A stretch of DNA of 64,000 nt from Moniliella sp. 'wahieum' (GCA_003971905.1 RSEE01000056.1:124001-188000); one strand, 5' to 3'. Numbered from the stretch's first letter, positions 47,261 through 58,570 are shown. Notes: generated from the letters alone by a model not told the origin. Made by a program: numbers and translations.

Positions 47261-47839
47261 ATGTCTGACCTGTACTCCCTCTCGGTGCCGTGGAAGAAGA
47301 GCACGTACGACTTTGCCCAGGACAAGGGCAAGGTGGTGATCATTTTCAACTCGGCTACCAAGTGCGGCTTTACGCCGCAGCTGGATGGGCTGGAGAAACT
47401 GTACGAGGAGTTCAAAGACCAAGGACTGGAAATCGTCGGCTTCCCTAGCAACCAGTTTGGTTGGCAAAACCCGCAGGGCGACGATGACACAGAGTCCTTC
47501 TGCAAGCTCAACTATGGCGTCACCTTCCCCATGGTCAACAAGAGGTACGCTCCCCTCTCCCCACTTTCGCTCCACCTCGCATCTATAGTAGCGACGCCCC
47601 GAGTGGGAACATTCATCTGACTGTGAGCTGGCAGCGACGTGAATGGAAACGACACGAACCCCGTTTTCAAGCTGCTGAAGCACGAAAAGAAAGGTGTGCT
47701 GGGGGAACGGATCGTGTGGAACTTTACCAAGTTCCTGGTGGACCGTAAGGGCAATGTGCATGCGCGCTACGCGCCCACCACCACCCCCGAATCGATCAAG
47801 GCCGAGGTTGAAAAGTTGCTGGCTGAGCCAGCCGAGTAA
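47261..47839 (+). CDS. GPX3: Glutathione peroxidase-like thiol peroxidase (Gpx3/Hyr1 type)
   Basis: Thioredoxin-fold peroxidase that reduces hydroperoxides and in yeast relays oxidation to Yap1. Two exons (47261-47544 and 47635-47839) give 162 intact residues, matching yeast Gpx3 length. Peroxidatic Cys35 lies in [11 protein letters not shown], Gln69 in FGWQNPQ, Trp in VWNFTKF, and resolving Cys81 in [12 protein letters not shown], so it is the thioredoxin-dependent Cys type. The FPCNQF motif common in the family reads FPSNQF here (Ser63), so the intermediate cysteine is absent. The N-terminus has [10 protein letters not shown] instead of the usual KGEPYDF-type run and is slightly short. The intron is 90 nt with GTACGC donor and GGCAG acceptor, splitting Ser of KSDVNGND. 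Confidence 0.95.
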
Positions 47840-48445
47840 GCGTGAGCGTAAGCAGGACCCAGGGCCCAGGACCTAGGGCCCCGCTTCGACCCCAGTCCTC
47901 TTGCTACCCCGACTCGGGCACGTGTATCCCCCCGGCGCACGTTGGTGCGCCCGGAGCCTGCAACCCGCAATCCAAGCAGAGACCTTGGACCTCGTATTTC
48001 CTTCTTGTGCCTCCATGATGATTGATGGATTCCTCCTACCACCATGTCACCCTGTTTCCTCGCCCTTCCCTTGCCCTATGTACCTACCCATTGCGATACC
48101 GGTATCCTAATTGCGCGCTCTGCGCTCCTTGCTCGTTCTTTCAGCTAACTGCAGCGGTACCATCACGTGTTCACCAAGGCCCTATCTGCCCCTACCTGCC
48201 TCGATCGTACATGGAGACTGCGATAGTGAAAGGGGCGATGCATTATGCATCTGTGGTCCAGTCTGCCATGTCAGGGCGGTAACGAGAGTAGGAGAGGTAA
48301 AACAGAAATAGTGCGTAGAGAGGGGGAGCGAAGCGTTCTAGACAGAGAAGTTGGGGTTAGGAGAAGAAGGCGATGCAGGATGTACGTTGTTACACTTTGG
48401 AACCGTCTGCTCGTGCGCGGACCAAAGAAGCCTCGAGCCAGGTAG
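47840..48445. other. Convergent intergenic region
   Basis: Between the 3' ends of the peroxidase and PER1 genes. A repeated CCCAGGGCCCAGGACCTAGG stretch at 47858-47877 is partly palindromic. No gene is seen. Confidence 0.4.
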
Positions 48446-50343
48446 CTAGGCGATCGGGCAAGGCGACCAGGCTACTGGCCAGGCCTTGTCGGGCGAAGAG
48501 AGAGGTAATAGACCGGCTTGGGCTTCGTAGCGAACCGTGGCGAGGTGAAGGCGGATCCAATGGTACGCCGCATACGGTCGCCAGGTCGGGGGGAGTTTGG
48601 GTGCGTTACCCATCCACCAGGGTGCATGGGCGGAAGAGGGACCCATCCCCGTCGCTCCCATGTCCGTTGCCATCCACCCTTCTTCGTCCCCGTCTAGCCG
48701 GTTCCGATGGCTGCAGAGGGACAGGGGAGGAGCGTGGGTGCTCGTGCTGGGACACAAGCTGAGATCGGAACGGAGCGCGAGCGCCCGCGCATCCGCTACC
48801 AACCACTTGTACCACCCTATGCTGATGGGGATGGTAGATGCGTGCCAGAGGGCATGAGCATCGAGCGCCCGGCCAAGGGGCGGGAAGTCACTCCATTCCA
48901 GAACGACCGAAACGAGAAGACCGACACCAAGCCAGAACAGCTGAATGCGTCGCTGGGAAAGAGGAACAAGTTGCTGTCCCTCTGAGGCGGAAGTGGACGT
49001 GGACGTGCCCGACGCAAGCGATCCAAGCGACATAGGAACCATGTGCGAGGCCGACCCGGGAGATCCGGGGGACGGAGTTCGGTCCTGCGCTTGCGTCTCA
49101 CGCGCAAGCTGCAGTGACAGTTGACGCCGGTGCGTACCAGAGGGACTCGTGAGAGGGAGGGAAAAGCAGGTGGAAGAATTGGCCTTGTGTAACGCCGAGG
49201 GATGGCGAGGGAGATCGGAGACCATTTGAGAATCATGCTGCCGAAGAGGGGCATCGATGTGCAGCGACTCCATCATCAACGGGGCACTCGAGGTCGTCGT
49301 CGGGCTACGGTCCCGGTGGGCCTGCTCTCCAGGGAAAATTGAGGGCTGAGCGGCATAGAGAAGCAGGAGGGGACTTGGACCAAAACGAGCAGGATATTGA
49401 TGGTTATGTTGTAGCCGTAGTTGAACTGGCCAAAAAAGAAAGATGAGAATGTGGAACACGTAGGCAATCCCAAAGTAATGTCCCAGCCGGCGGAACCGCA
49501 GCTGAGATGAGGCTGGTGATGTTGATGGTAAAGCAGACACGGGGGAAGGAGGAAAGGAGGGTGTGGACGCATGAGTAGATGTGTTGGTAGAGGGTCGGGA
49601 AGAAAGACGCAACAAGCGAGCCAAAATCAAGAAGGTGAGATGGAACAAGACCGAACTGGCTGACATGAAATCCAGTTTCTCAGTCCACCAACGAGTATGG
49701 GCATGGAAATAACCGACCAGAACAAGCGTGGGCGGCAAGAAAGGTGTGTAGGAGATAATGGTGTTTCAGGGGGAAGTGTCTGGTGTCCGGCTCCAAAGGA
49801 GATGCATCCCCCAAACTGGGCTGCCAGGTTGCCCAGACTAAACAGCACGCTGAGTGGTTCCTGCGCCGAAAAAACGCGGACAAAGACCCACCTGCCATGA
49901 TACTTGACCATCCTCCTCTGAATTTCGGGCAAGGAAGCCAGTCGAGCCGCCACCACGTCCTCCTCCCGCGCTGTTGTCCGTGTGGCCAGTAGGTCGGGAC
50001 TGGTCGAAGTAAATTGGAGATGAACGAGGTGACGGATGTGCTCTACGCGGGCCTCGGCCTGGTTGGTCAGTTGGTGGGTGCAATGGTAGGCACAGTCGTC
50101 GCGGCAGCTCCAGGAGGACAGACGCTGGGCCCAGGAGAGCTGCTTGGGGTTGCGTTCGGGACGGCCAGTGCGGCCGTCGTCCACACCATCGGGGCCACAC
50201 ACGTCAGCGTAGCAGGAGGATACACAGCTCTGGTACTCGGGCGCCTGGTCGCCAACGGATGCGCGGACAGTGGGAGCGGCGCTAAGGCTCGCCAAAAAAA
50301 GAGCGGCGGCACAGAAGAATGCAGGAAAGCGACAGATGCGCAT
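48446..50343 (-). CDS. PER1: GPI-anchor lipid-remodelling protein Per1/PGAP3
   Basis: ER membrane enzyme of the CREST hydrolase group that removes the sn-2 acyl chain of GPI anchors. Start MRICRFPAFFCAAALFLASL is a signal peptide, followed by the Cys-rich luminal block (ASVGDQAPEYQSCVSSCYAD, SWSCRDDCAYHCTHQ). Then VKYHGRWVFVRVFSAQEPLS, VLFSLGNLAAQFGG, FHAHTRWWTEKLDFMSASSV (the CREST His/Asp site), LGHYFGIAYVFHILIFLF, QFNYGYNITINILL and LEWSDFPPLGRALDAHALWH followed by STIPISIGWYKWLVADA, which holds the conserved HALWH histidines. A low-complexity Ser/Pro/Gln insert of about 120 residues separates the last helices and is not typical of yeast Per1. Frame changes near 49690 and 49390. The true stop may be closer to 48600. 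Confidence 0.85.
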
Positions 50344-51816
50344 TGTGCGGGGCACACGAGTGGCAGGTGCTGTCGGGCCACCTGGGAGAGAATGTACGGG
50401 AGGGAACGGAGTGGGAGAGGATGAGCGGAGGAAGAGGAGGCCTTGCTGAGAGAGGCTGACGAAAAGAAGGCGAAGGTCGGCGTGGGCGCAAGACAAAAAA
50501 GGACGATGCGGGGGGAGGGGTGGACGAGACGTGGATTGAATATTGAGGCACCAAAGAGACCTGAGACGGCGAGGCTGCCTGTGTACTGACTGAATGTCAT
50601 CGAGGCTGTCACGCCAAGAGGACTGGGCGAGCGAGCTTCGCTTAGGCGGTGCGGTGGGGCAGCACCCTTGCTGGGTATGAAACTGCGTGGCCAAAAAGAC
50701 ATCACGCGTGCAGAAGATCAGTGGGACCATCGATCATCGCTCAGCCTACCCCAGATACGCGCCGCCTGCGCACTGCCCCAGCCCCGCCGGCGCCCCCCGC
50801 CTGCCCGCTCGTGCCCACCGTCTCACATGGCCAGTCTAGCTAGCCGATACTCGTAGCCACGCCTGCCGACGCGCTGTGGCGGATGGGTTCACGCGCGTTC
50901 ACGTTGAACGCGTTGAACTGGTAAGCGCTTAGGCTAAGCGCTAAGCCTTAGCGGAACCCGTGGAGGCTTGGCGTGAGGCTCACGCCGAGCACCTCTCCCA
51001 GCAGCGCACAGCTTCGCTGGAGGCTTCAAGCTTCAAGCTCCAAGCTTCAAGCTCCAAGCTTCAAGCTCCAAGCTTGACTTATGCTTCAGAGCTTCAGATG
51101 TCCCATGGCTGGCTTCAGCTTCCCCGCCTTCTCCCTGCCTCTTCCGGCGCGCTTCCCACCCCCACCGCCCCACCCCTCTTCCCCGATCTGGGATCGGCAG
51201 ATCTCCACCCTTGTCCACCCCGGCCCCATCGTGCATCGAATCCCGTCCCTCCTTCGCTGCCCAACAGAGCTCCACGCTGCCCCACCGCCGCCCAGTGCCA
51301 CGTCACATGTGGCGCACATCACCCGTCACGCATCAGCACTGCCTCCGGCTCAGGAGCTGCACTGCTCCAGTCTGCGTCCGGCATCTGCAAGTTTCAATCC
51401 CAACTTGGATCTCCGCTTAAAGCTGCAAGTTTCAGATGTCACCCTTCCCTGGTGGTGCCATCCGTCACGCGTCCCCACCCTGCGCCGCCGCCATCGCCCA
51501 TCTTCCCAAACGACACAACCAACGTCCACCGTCCAACACGTCTCCATCTTACCCACACTATGTATGGCCAACCAGCAACATCCTCCCCACCGCACTGCTA
51601 ATCTGCCAAGGCTTAGCCTTCAGCTTAGGCCTCACTAGTCACTCAGCCTTTGTGTGCTTTGCATGATAGACACCATGCAATAGTACGCGCCAACAAGCGC
51701 CTCATCCACTTCATCATCAGCTGATCGTTCAGGGTTTTCCAACTCCACCCGCATCCACCCATCCACCTCTCTCTGCGAGCCCGTTCCGTCCGCCGCCTTC
51801 TGCGCGCCCTTGCGCA
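50344..51816. other. Gene-poor region with AAGCTTCAAGCTCC repeats
   Basis: PER1 promoter on the left. GCGTTCACGTTGAACGCGTT palindrome at 50893-50912, AAGCGCTTAGGCTAAGCGCT at 50922-50943, tandem AAGCTTCAAGCTCC at 51026-51075, and TCACTAGTCACTCAG at 51632-51646. A plus-strand frame at 51081-51638 is Pro/His/Ser-rich without motif, so I do not call it. Confidence 0.45.
51026..51075. repeat. AAGCTTCAAGCTCC tandem repeat
   Basis: About 14-bp units in three to four copies, each holding an AAGCTT palindrome. Confidence 0.8.
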
Positions 51817-53447
51817 TCAGAACGAGGTTGCTCGTTCCCGGAAGATGCCCACCACAAGCGCAAAGCAGAGCGGAAGCTGCAGCACGGCAATCGCAAATAG
51901 GAACTGGATTCGCTTGGAGCGCTGCGTGTGGGTGATTGTCACGCTGCTCGCCGACGACGGGTCAGGCAGGACAACGTAGCGAAGCGAGCGCAGAGTGAAG
52001 AACGCATTGGCCACCGTTGCGTACAACCATACGCCCCAGTACACCCACCCGCCCGGGCTCAGCAGTCCTAGCAGCAGCGTCACCAGCGCGCCAACAAACT
52101 TGTACCCGCTGTACGCCACCAAGTCCACCAGTGTCGTCTCACTCTGTACGTTGAGCAAGTAGTTGCCCAGCCACACCACCAGCACTTCGGTCCCGATGAT
52201 CCCCATCGCCCAGGAGGCCGCGATGCCGAGCACTTGGGTAGTAAACTGCGAGTGCACCCCGCGGATCACAGCGACGAGCAGAACGTACGTGACGAACGCC
52301 ATACCTACCACCCTACCTGTCAGTAAACCATAGAAATGTTGGGCGAGGGAAGGGGGGGGGGGGGGGATGGGGATAAGACAAAAACGTACTGGGAATGTAC
52401 AGATCGGGTGAATTGACATCTTCTCGCGGGGGGGCGTAGCCTTCGGACGACTTTTGTCCGGCTGTCGCATCACTCATTCCTCCACCATACACCGCGGATG
52501 CACTGGTATGACGCTGCGAGCGCGACCATGGTTTGTGCCGCCAAGGGAAAAGGACCAAACGAAGCTTATGGATCACGTAGCTGTTGGAAACGTTGAAGGA
52601 ACGCTTGAGCGAAGGCCCAGAAAAGAACCGACTCCATTGTTGAACCTGCATCATACGCCGTCTCCTGGGTCAGTAGCGTGACTAGCGATGGGGACGCTGG
52701 AACCCCGCCCCCAGGCCCTCCTGGCCTCTTCCTTCAAAACACGAGGGTGCGGTGTCACGACGTACATTTTTCTGCATGTAGCTCCCACCCGCAGCGACAA
52801 ACTGGGCGCCGATCTGCATGCCGATCTGGGCGGATGGATCCATACCTTGGATTGCGCCTGCCGGGAGACCCCAATTGGCAAACCCGCCGGCCTGCCCATT
52901 CGAAGCCGAAGCAGATGCACTCGCCGTACCGCCCGTCATATCTCCGCCCAGCGAGCCGGTCATGCCATTCATGTTGTTGCTCATTCCCATCGGCACCGAT
53001 CCGTCCAAGGCGCGGTTGGATTCCACGCCGCCCATGCCCATTGAGCTCATTTGACCCATTTGACCGCCCAATTGGCCCATTTGACCAGGCGCGTTGGCCA
53101 TCGTAGGGTAATACCCTCCCTGCTGCACTGATCCGCCAAACGAGCGGGCGGCCGAGGCAGCGGCGGTCGAGGCGCCGCCATACAAGCTGTTCTGGATGGA
53201 GGGCGAAGCGTAGCGCACGTACCCACCAGTATGGGGGTGCGCACCGGGACCCGGGACAGGCAGGCCAGCACCTGCCAAGCCTCCCTGCCATGGATGCGAC
53301 GCGCTGCGACGCTGTCCGACGGCGAGGTCTGGGAGCTGGTGCTAGCGGTCGGGGTAGGGGTGACGGGTAGCTCGGGCTTGCGTGGCGGGGGGTGGGGACG
53401 GGATGGCGAAGGGGCGGCGGCCCACGTGGCGCATAGGGATTGGCCAT
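51817..53447 (-). CDS. YIF1: Yif1-family COPII vesicle membrane protein
   Basis: Partner of Yip1 in ER-to-Golgi traffic. Start MANPYAPRGPPPL, a Gly/Met/Gln-rich cytosolic region (MGQLGGQMGQMSSMGMGG), then DPSAQIGMQIGAQFVAAGGS, the family helix before KRSFNVSNSYVIHKLRLVLF with PWRHKPWSR, and SPDLYIP. Five hydrophobic segments follow: GMAFVTYVLLVAVIRG, VLGIAASWAMGIIGTEVLVV, LVDLVAYSGYKFVGALVTLL, GGWVYWGVWLYATVANAFF and IQFLFAIAVLQLPLCFALVV. Introns are at about 52655-52765 and 52315-52389; the second contains a long C run on the transcript strand. The N-terminal 60 residues are in shifting frames (53200-53450). Confidence 0.9.
52318..52389 (-). other. YIF1 intron with poly-C tract
   Basis: On the transcript strand the donor GTACGTTTTTGT follows TACATTCCCA, and the acceptor is CTGACAG. 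A run of about 15 C (plus-strand G around 52350-52365) lies inside. Confidence 0.65.
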
Positions 53448-54239
53448 GCTGCGGAGTGGGCAGGGGCAGTGGTGGTACGCACGAGCGATGTGGGACCGAG
53501 GCTGGCTGGCAACTCCCACTCGCCTCGCAGCGCCGCTCGGGGGTGGCTGGCGTGGCACCCTGGATATGCAATTGCACAGACAGCTTCGTGCTCATCACAC
53601 GCTCCCACCGCCCGCCTGCGCCCGTTCCGCCCGCTCCGCTTCCGCCCCGCGCCCAAGTGAACATTTCATGTCGTCCCGCTTATCCCCTCTCCAGCACGAG
53701 CGCCATCCCCCGTGTACTTTTGCCCCCCACCACACTATAGATGCACACAGGGTCAATTCTCTTTGGCAGACGGCTTCATTTGGGATGGACCACAGCGATC
53801 TAGAATACGAGGGGTGTGAAGGTGCCCGGAATGTGTATGGCCTTTTGTGTGGTTACTATGCCTGAAGAGAGGGGACCGTCGTCGAGCGAGAATTGAAGGT
53901 GGAACAAAATTAGTAGGATGAACTGAGGTGGATAAGTAGGTGTGGGAGGGCTTGGGCAAGAACACAGTGTCTGTTTCTTTGCTAACATGGGTAGGCGCTA
54001 TGATACGGCGTGATGAATATGTAGTGCACAACAAGGGGGGACACGGAAGTAAGAAAGGGAGTCAGAGTCAAGGCTTTTGACGGAGGAACAGTGGAGGAAC
54101 ACGACAGGTACGAGGATGTGTGACGAGAGAGGAAGACCAAAAATGCAGCTGTACTGCTCTGCAACCAGGGAACAGTGTGCCACGAGAGAGGAAGTTGAGA
54201 GAAACCGGTTACGAGAGATGCGAAAATTAAGATGAACTA
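53448..54239. other. YIF1 promoter and ECL1-like 3' region
   Basis: No gene supported. Minus-strand frames at 53753-54034 have no motif. The left part should hold the YIF1 promoter. Confidence 0.4.
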
Positions 54240-54857
54240 CTAGGGAGCAGCCAGAATGCCTGTTGTAGGAACGGAGACCAAGGAGGTAGGCCTCGGAGGT
54301 AAAGTGTAGGGGAACCCAAGAGAAGCTCTCGACGTCGCTTTCCCACTAGTCTGGCGTGTCTCGCCCCACGGGCCCAAAAACGGTACGCTAGAGTAGCGGG
54401 TGCGAGAAACAAACGTCGCCGAGACGGGCTGGTTCGAAACGACGGGTGGGGGGAGAGGTGCTTTGGACGGCCGGCAAGGATAGCACATCCCTCCCATATC
54501 ACTCTGACAACCCCGCACGAGTGCGGCTGGCATTCCCAGAAGAGGGGACCGGGTTGCCCCTCGATGAGAAACCCGGGGGCAAATCGACGGTGTAGCCGGG
54601 TTGTCGGAATCGTCACTCTGTGTCGACGCCGAGTCCCGCTGCTCGTCCGTCAAGGAACTGCGGAACGAGTGAACGGAGCCACAGCGAAGTGTGAGCCGTC
54701 GCGAAAACAACAAGTTGGATACGTCGGGGACCTGCAAACTGCCCGCGTCTGAACCACGACAATCGGTAGAACAGTACAGTTCGCGAGCAGCCGAAACGGG
54801 TTTGGCACAGACGGTGCACACGTCGGGAAGCCAATCCGTGTCGGCTTGTGCTTTCAT
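54240..54857 (-). CDS. ECL1-family small zinc-binding protein
   Basis: Intact single exon of 205 residues. The N-terminus has DVCTVCAKPVSAARELYCST then DCRG, i.e. Cys14, Cys17, Cys29 and Cys33 in a CxxC...CxxxC arrangement. This matches the Ecl1/2/3 family, whose yeast members extend chronological lifespan and respond to nutrient and sulfur limitation. The rest is Ser/Pro/Arg-rich, with a second Cys pair (CYPCRPSKA) and a short SRTRYSSVPFLGPW segment. Yeast Ecl1 proteins are shorter (about 80-90 aa); longer versions occur in filamentous fungi. Monocistronic, with a long gene-free region upstream. Confidence 0.8.
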   Translation of the reverse strand: MKAQADTDWLPDVCTVCAKPVSAARELYCSTDCRGSDAGSLQVPDVSNLLFSRRLTLRCGSVHSFRSSLTDEQRDSASTQSDDSDNPATPSICPRVSHRGATRSPLLGMPAALVRGCQSDMGGMCYPCRPSKAPLPPPVVSNQPVSATFVSRTRYSSVPFLGPWGETRQTSGKATSRASLGFPYTLPPRPTSLVSVPTTGILAAP

Positions 54858-57800
54858 CAGGGCTGCATGAACTTCGGTGCTGGACCGCTTTGGCCGACGC
54901 GGCCGAGGCCCAGAATGGCGAAGCTTGCCCCCTTCTCCCAGTCCCGACGCGGGGGTAGATGGGGCTGCTGGTTGCGCCTTGCTCAGTGGGCCGTTTTCAA
55001 CGTGAGGAGGAGAGGGATCATGTTGATCGGGCAGTTGTGGCTGGTTTGGGGTTGCTCACCAATTTGGGACGAAAGGGTGGCATCCATCATGGTAGTGTTG
55101 GGGGAACCCCTCAAATCGGTATAATGGTAGTTGTTTCGGAAGGATGTGCGGAAGGGAAAGTGTTTGGTGTTCTCGACTCGGTTTGAGCCTGGACTTTTGA
55201 AAAGGTCTGGACAAAGGGAATAGGGAATGAGCGAGGGACTTTGGTGGGCGATTGAGAGTATGGAATGGTACGATATACTCTTCAAACAGTGAGGGCCCAT
55301 AGGCACGAGAAGCAACATAAGGTGACCTTACATTATATGCATAATGCATTTTCCGCGTTGAGCGCTTCTCGTCTACAGATCTCACACCAACCACCGTGGG
55401 AGAGTGAAAGTAGCGCATTGGCACCGCGCCGAGTGCCACAGATATGAATGTCACAGTGATGACTAATCACTATCCACAAGTCACTAGTCACATTTAACAG
55501 TCACTGTGTGCGATAGCATTTGTGGTCCCGTCACGACAGTGTCACTGTGGGTCACGGCTTGGGGGGCACAAGCGAGGGGCGAGATGGGCGAGATGCCGAA
55601 AGACGAGACGGCGCACGGCGCAGGAGGTGTCACAAAAAATCTCGTTCTTCCAGGTATTAGCCTGTAAGCAAAACACACTTGGTTGTTGCGGACGTTGTGA
55701 AACGCAACAAAGCAATCCACACCCTACATTAGAGGGCCGACCGATCAGTATACTTGCTGCTGTTACAGAAAACATTCTCAAACAGAGCTGGATGTGAAGG
55801 AAAAGAAGACAAGGCGCGAGGTGGAAGGAATGTCAGCAGGCGTATACGGACTATCGAGTGATGAGAGATCTGAGACCACAAAGGTACGCTCGGATGATCA
55901 AGAATGGAAGTGGAGACCAACCCTGTGAGACTCGGCACAAAAGGGATGAGCTTGCGTATGATACCGGGGAAGGTTTTACGGCTGGTACCAGGTACACGAA
56001 AAGATGGTGGAACCTGGAGAAGGAGCTGCTTCGACTGGCGTTCGCCTTTATTCGAGAGCTCGTCACATGTCACAGAAATTCAGTGCAGTTTATTGTGGCC
56101 CCCCGGTCCACAACGCACCCTATCCAGCATCTCATTTGCATGATTATGCATTATCGACATAATCGATATATTATCGCACCTGCTGGGGATCAGGTTCAAG
56201 GAACCACCTCAGGCCTGAAGGACTCAGGGACTCAGAATCCACCAGTCACAGACGCCACCACAATGAACGTACTGATGAGTACTGAGTAGTACTGATGCAC
56301 CTCTGAGGCCCTCTCAGATTCATATACCTCAGGCCTATCCGGACCAGTACCGCTCAGACTCAGAGTAGGCAAAGCATCATATAGAGCTTGTAGCTCGAAG
56401 CTCGAAGTTGGAAACACTTTCTGCGCGCGTTCCACGTTTCGGTGACATGTTAGGTGTTATCTATGGAGATAGGCTATAGTGTCGCGTGAAGCCTGAGGTG
56501 CGCTCACAATGGCTATATACCTTTGTGTCCGTAGTAGCACTGGTTGTGGAGAGGCGCAAAGATGTGGCGTGCGCTATGGTAACAAGCACACACGATCACG
56601 TCTCCTTCCATCTCCCCTTGTGCAAGAGGAAAAGCGTTTAGTAGTCCCAAACGTTCGACACCCCCCGTGGCTATGTATAACTTCGCGTCAAGCCAGTGCG
56701 CGCTCGAGGCCATCACGTGAATCACTCGGCGAATGTGCCCATGTTTCACAACTCTTCCCTATGCTCGATCTGTTGTTATAGTAATAGAGCACGTCTTAGT
56801 AATGTATGGAGAAGCCAGTTTTTAATGCTCGAGCTATACTATAGTTCGACTATACAGTTTTTGCAGTGGTCTTTTCTTCCGTGGTGACTTTACTGGCTGA
56901 CTCTCCTCACCTTTTGCACCGTGTACCTCACATCTATTGCTGTGTCACATGTCACATGCACTGTCAGCGCACCGCTACTTGTACTATCGTTCACGTTCCT
57001 AGTCTTCCCCCGGGCCGCAACAAGCCGAAAAATATAGGAACCCCACCCCGTTGCTGTGACGTGGGGCTTCGGCTTGGGCATATATAGCTCCCACTCGACT
57101 TGTGTGGACATCTAGTGCCTCGCCTGTGGTGCACTGCTTCCTTGACCCTGTGGCCGCCACATCAGTGGGACAGTTGTGGCCCTGTAGCCGCCATCTGTGA
57201 CTGACATGCGGGGTCGTACGGGGCGAGTGTTACACTGGACGATTCTGCTCCGAATCAGCGGGGCCATTGAGCCAGAAATTAATTCGGCCATGGCAAGAAT
57301 ATGGAGGGCAGTGCCTCGTTGCCAGGCAGTGACGTGGAGTAGCGGCGGCGGTTTTGTTGTGGAAAAAAAATCAGATCGGTCATGCAAGAATGGGGGCCAG
57401 GGCCTCATCGATGGCCAATGCCGCTGTGTAGTACCCAGCAGTCCCACCAATCCATCCTCCTGAATCTGAGCCCGTTTCCGGTGCACAGCAGGTAGTTCAG
57501 CCCCCCACAAGCGATGGGGCGGATCACAACTCAAAGCAGGGCCGTGGCAGATGCACTTGGTGGGCAACAGGCCCCCGCCCCAACGTCAGGTCTGAATGTG
57601 CGGATCAAAGTGTGGACAAGTCAGGTTGGTCTAAATCCAACGGAGACTGTCCGGCGTGTCGGCCAGGGCGGTGTCCGGCGGTGCGACACGGGCTGCATGG
57701 GTGGTAGGATGAGTGCGGCTCTGGTGGTGGTGCTAAAGGCTGTGGCCCAACGGATCTTCAACCTGTTCGCCTCTCCAAGCCTAACCCTGCTCTCCAGCTT

Positions 57801-58570
57801 GGAACGGCGCCTTGGACGAAACACTTGCCTGGTACAGCAAAGTAAGGGGAACATGATGCACCTATATACTTCATCTACCCAGAGGTCTTCTTCCATAACC
57901 TTTGGATTGTCGAGACGTGCTACCCAAATATATTCGACGCCCCAGTGTCACGACGGATGCCTTGACTGGGGTCGTCTCGTTTTTTGTCCGGTCCAGATCT
58001 CAATCCGGGCTGGTGTCACCAGTTGGGCATCGGCGTCAAGCATCTGATGTCTTTGTTGGGTTCTCATCTGAGGGAGGACAGCACCCCCTCTACTGGAACC
58101 TCCTGGCGCATTTCGCAATAACGAGATAAACTAACTATAATAGTAGACTTGTCTCAGCTATTTGAATCAAGGTCTCCTGTAATTTTCTTCTTTGTGGTGG
58201 AATCGCAGCCTCATGTCTGCATTTCCGAAAATACGTTCTTGCTAATCGAAGGTCGAGTTCTGATACAGAGGAAAGGTTGAATCACGAAGCTCGCGGTGCT
58301 CGAAGCCGTGGTACGATCTATATACACAACGCATATGTATATCTGGGGGTAATTGCAAGCCTGGCCGCGGAGAGATTCTCAATGGCAAAAATGAAACCTG
58401 CATTTTCTGTCGCTTATAACGCGGGTGCAATGCCAATGAAGCAGCCGCACCACGCCGCACCACCTCCCCTGTTGAATTGGAACCAATTCCGCCGCAGCGG
58501 AACCGCCAAATTTTTCGGACAATGCTAACCAACTCCCCCACTCCATTTGCCTCTACCACCACCAGCAGCC
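54858..58570. other. Second gene-poor block
   Basis: About 3.7 kb without a supported gene, more A/T-rich than the rest. Contents: AAGTCACTAGTCAC and further GTCAC sites at 55450-55560, GTACTGATGAGTACTGAGTA inverted/direct repeats at 56269-56295, CTCAGGCCT pairs at 56210 and 56327, a strong hairpin at 57021-57076 followed by CATATATAG (57080-57088), and a diverged 40-bp duplication at 57287 and 57378. Open frames at 55858, 57112(-), 57514 and 58277 have no domain I recognise. Confidence 0.5.
57021..57076. repeat. Compound inverted repeat (hairpin) upstream of a TATA-like box
   Basis: CAAGCCGAA (57021-57029) is perfectly complementary to TTCGGCTTG (57068-57076). Inside it CCCCAC (57041-57046) is complementary to GTGGGG (57061-57066). 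A CATATATAG box follows at 57080-57088. Confidence 0.75.

Noticed and set aside
51081-51638. 185-codon Pro/His/Ser-rich frame between PER1 and YIF1
   Set aside because: Composition follows the local C-rich DNA; no motif, and overlapping frames on the same strand are similar.
57514-58047. 177-codon plus-strand frame in the gene-poor block
   Set aside because: No domain or family resemblance, adjacent antisense frame of equal quality, and diverged repeats nearby.
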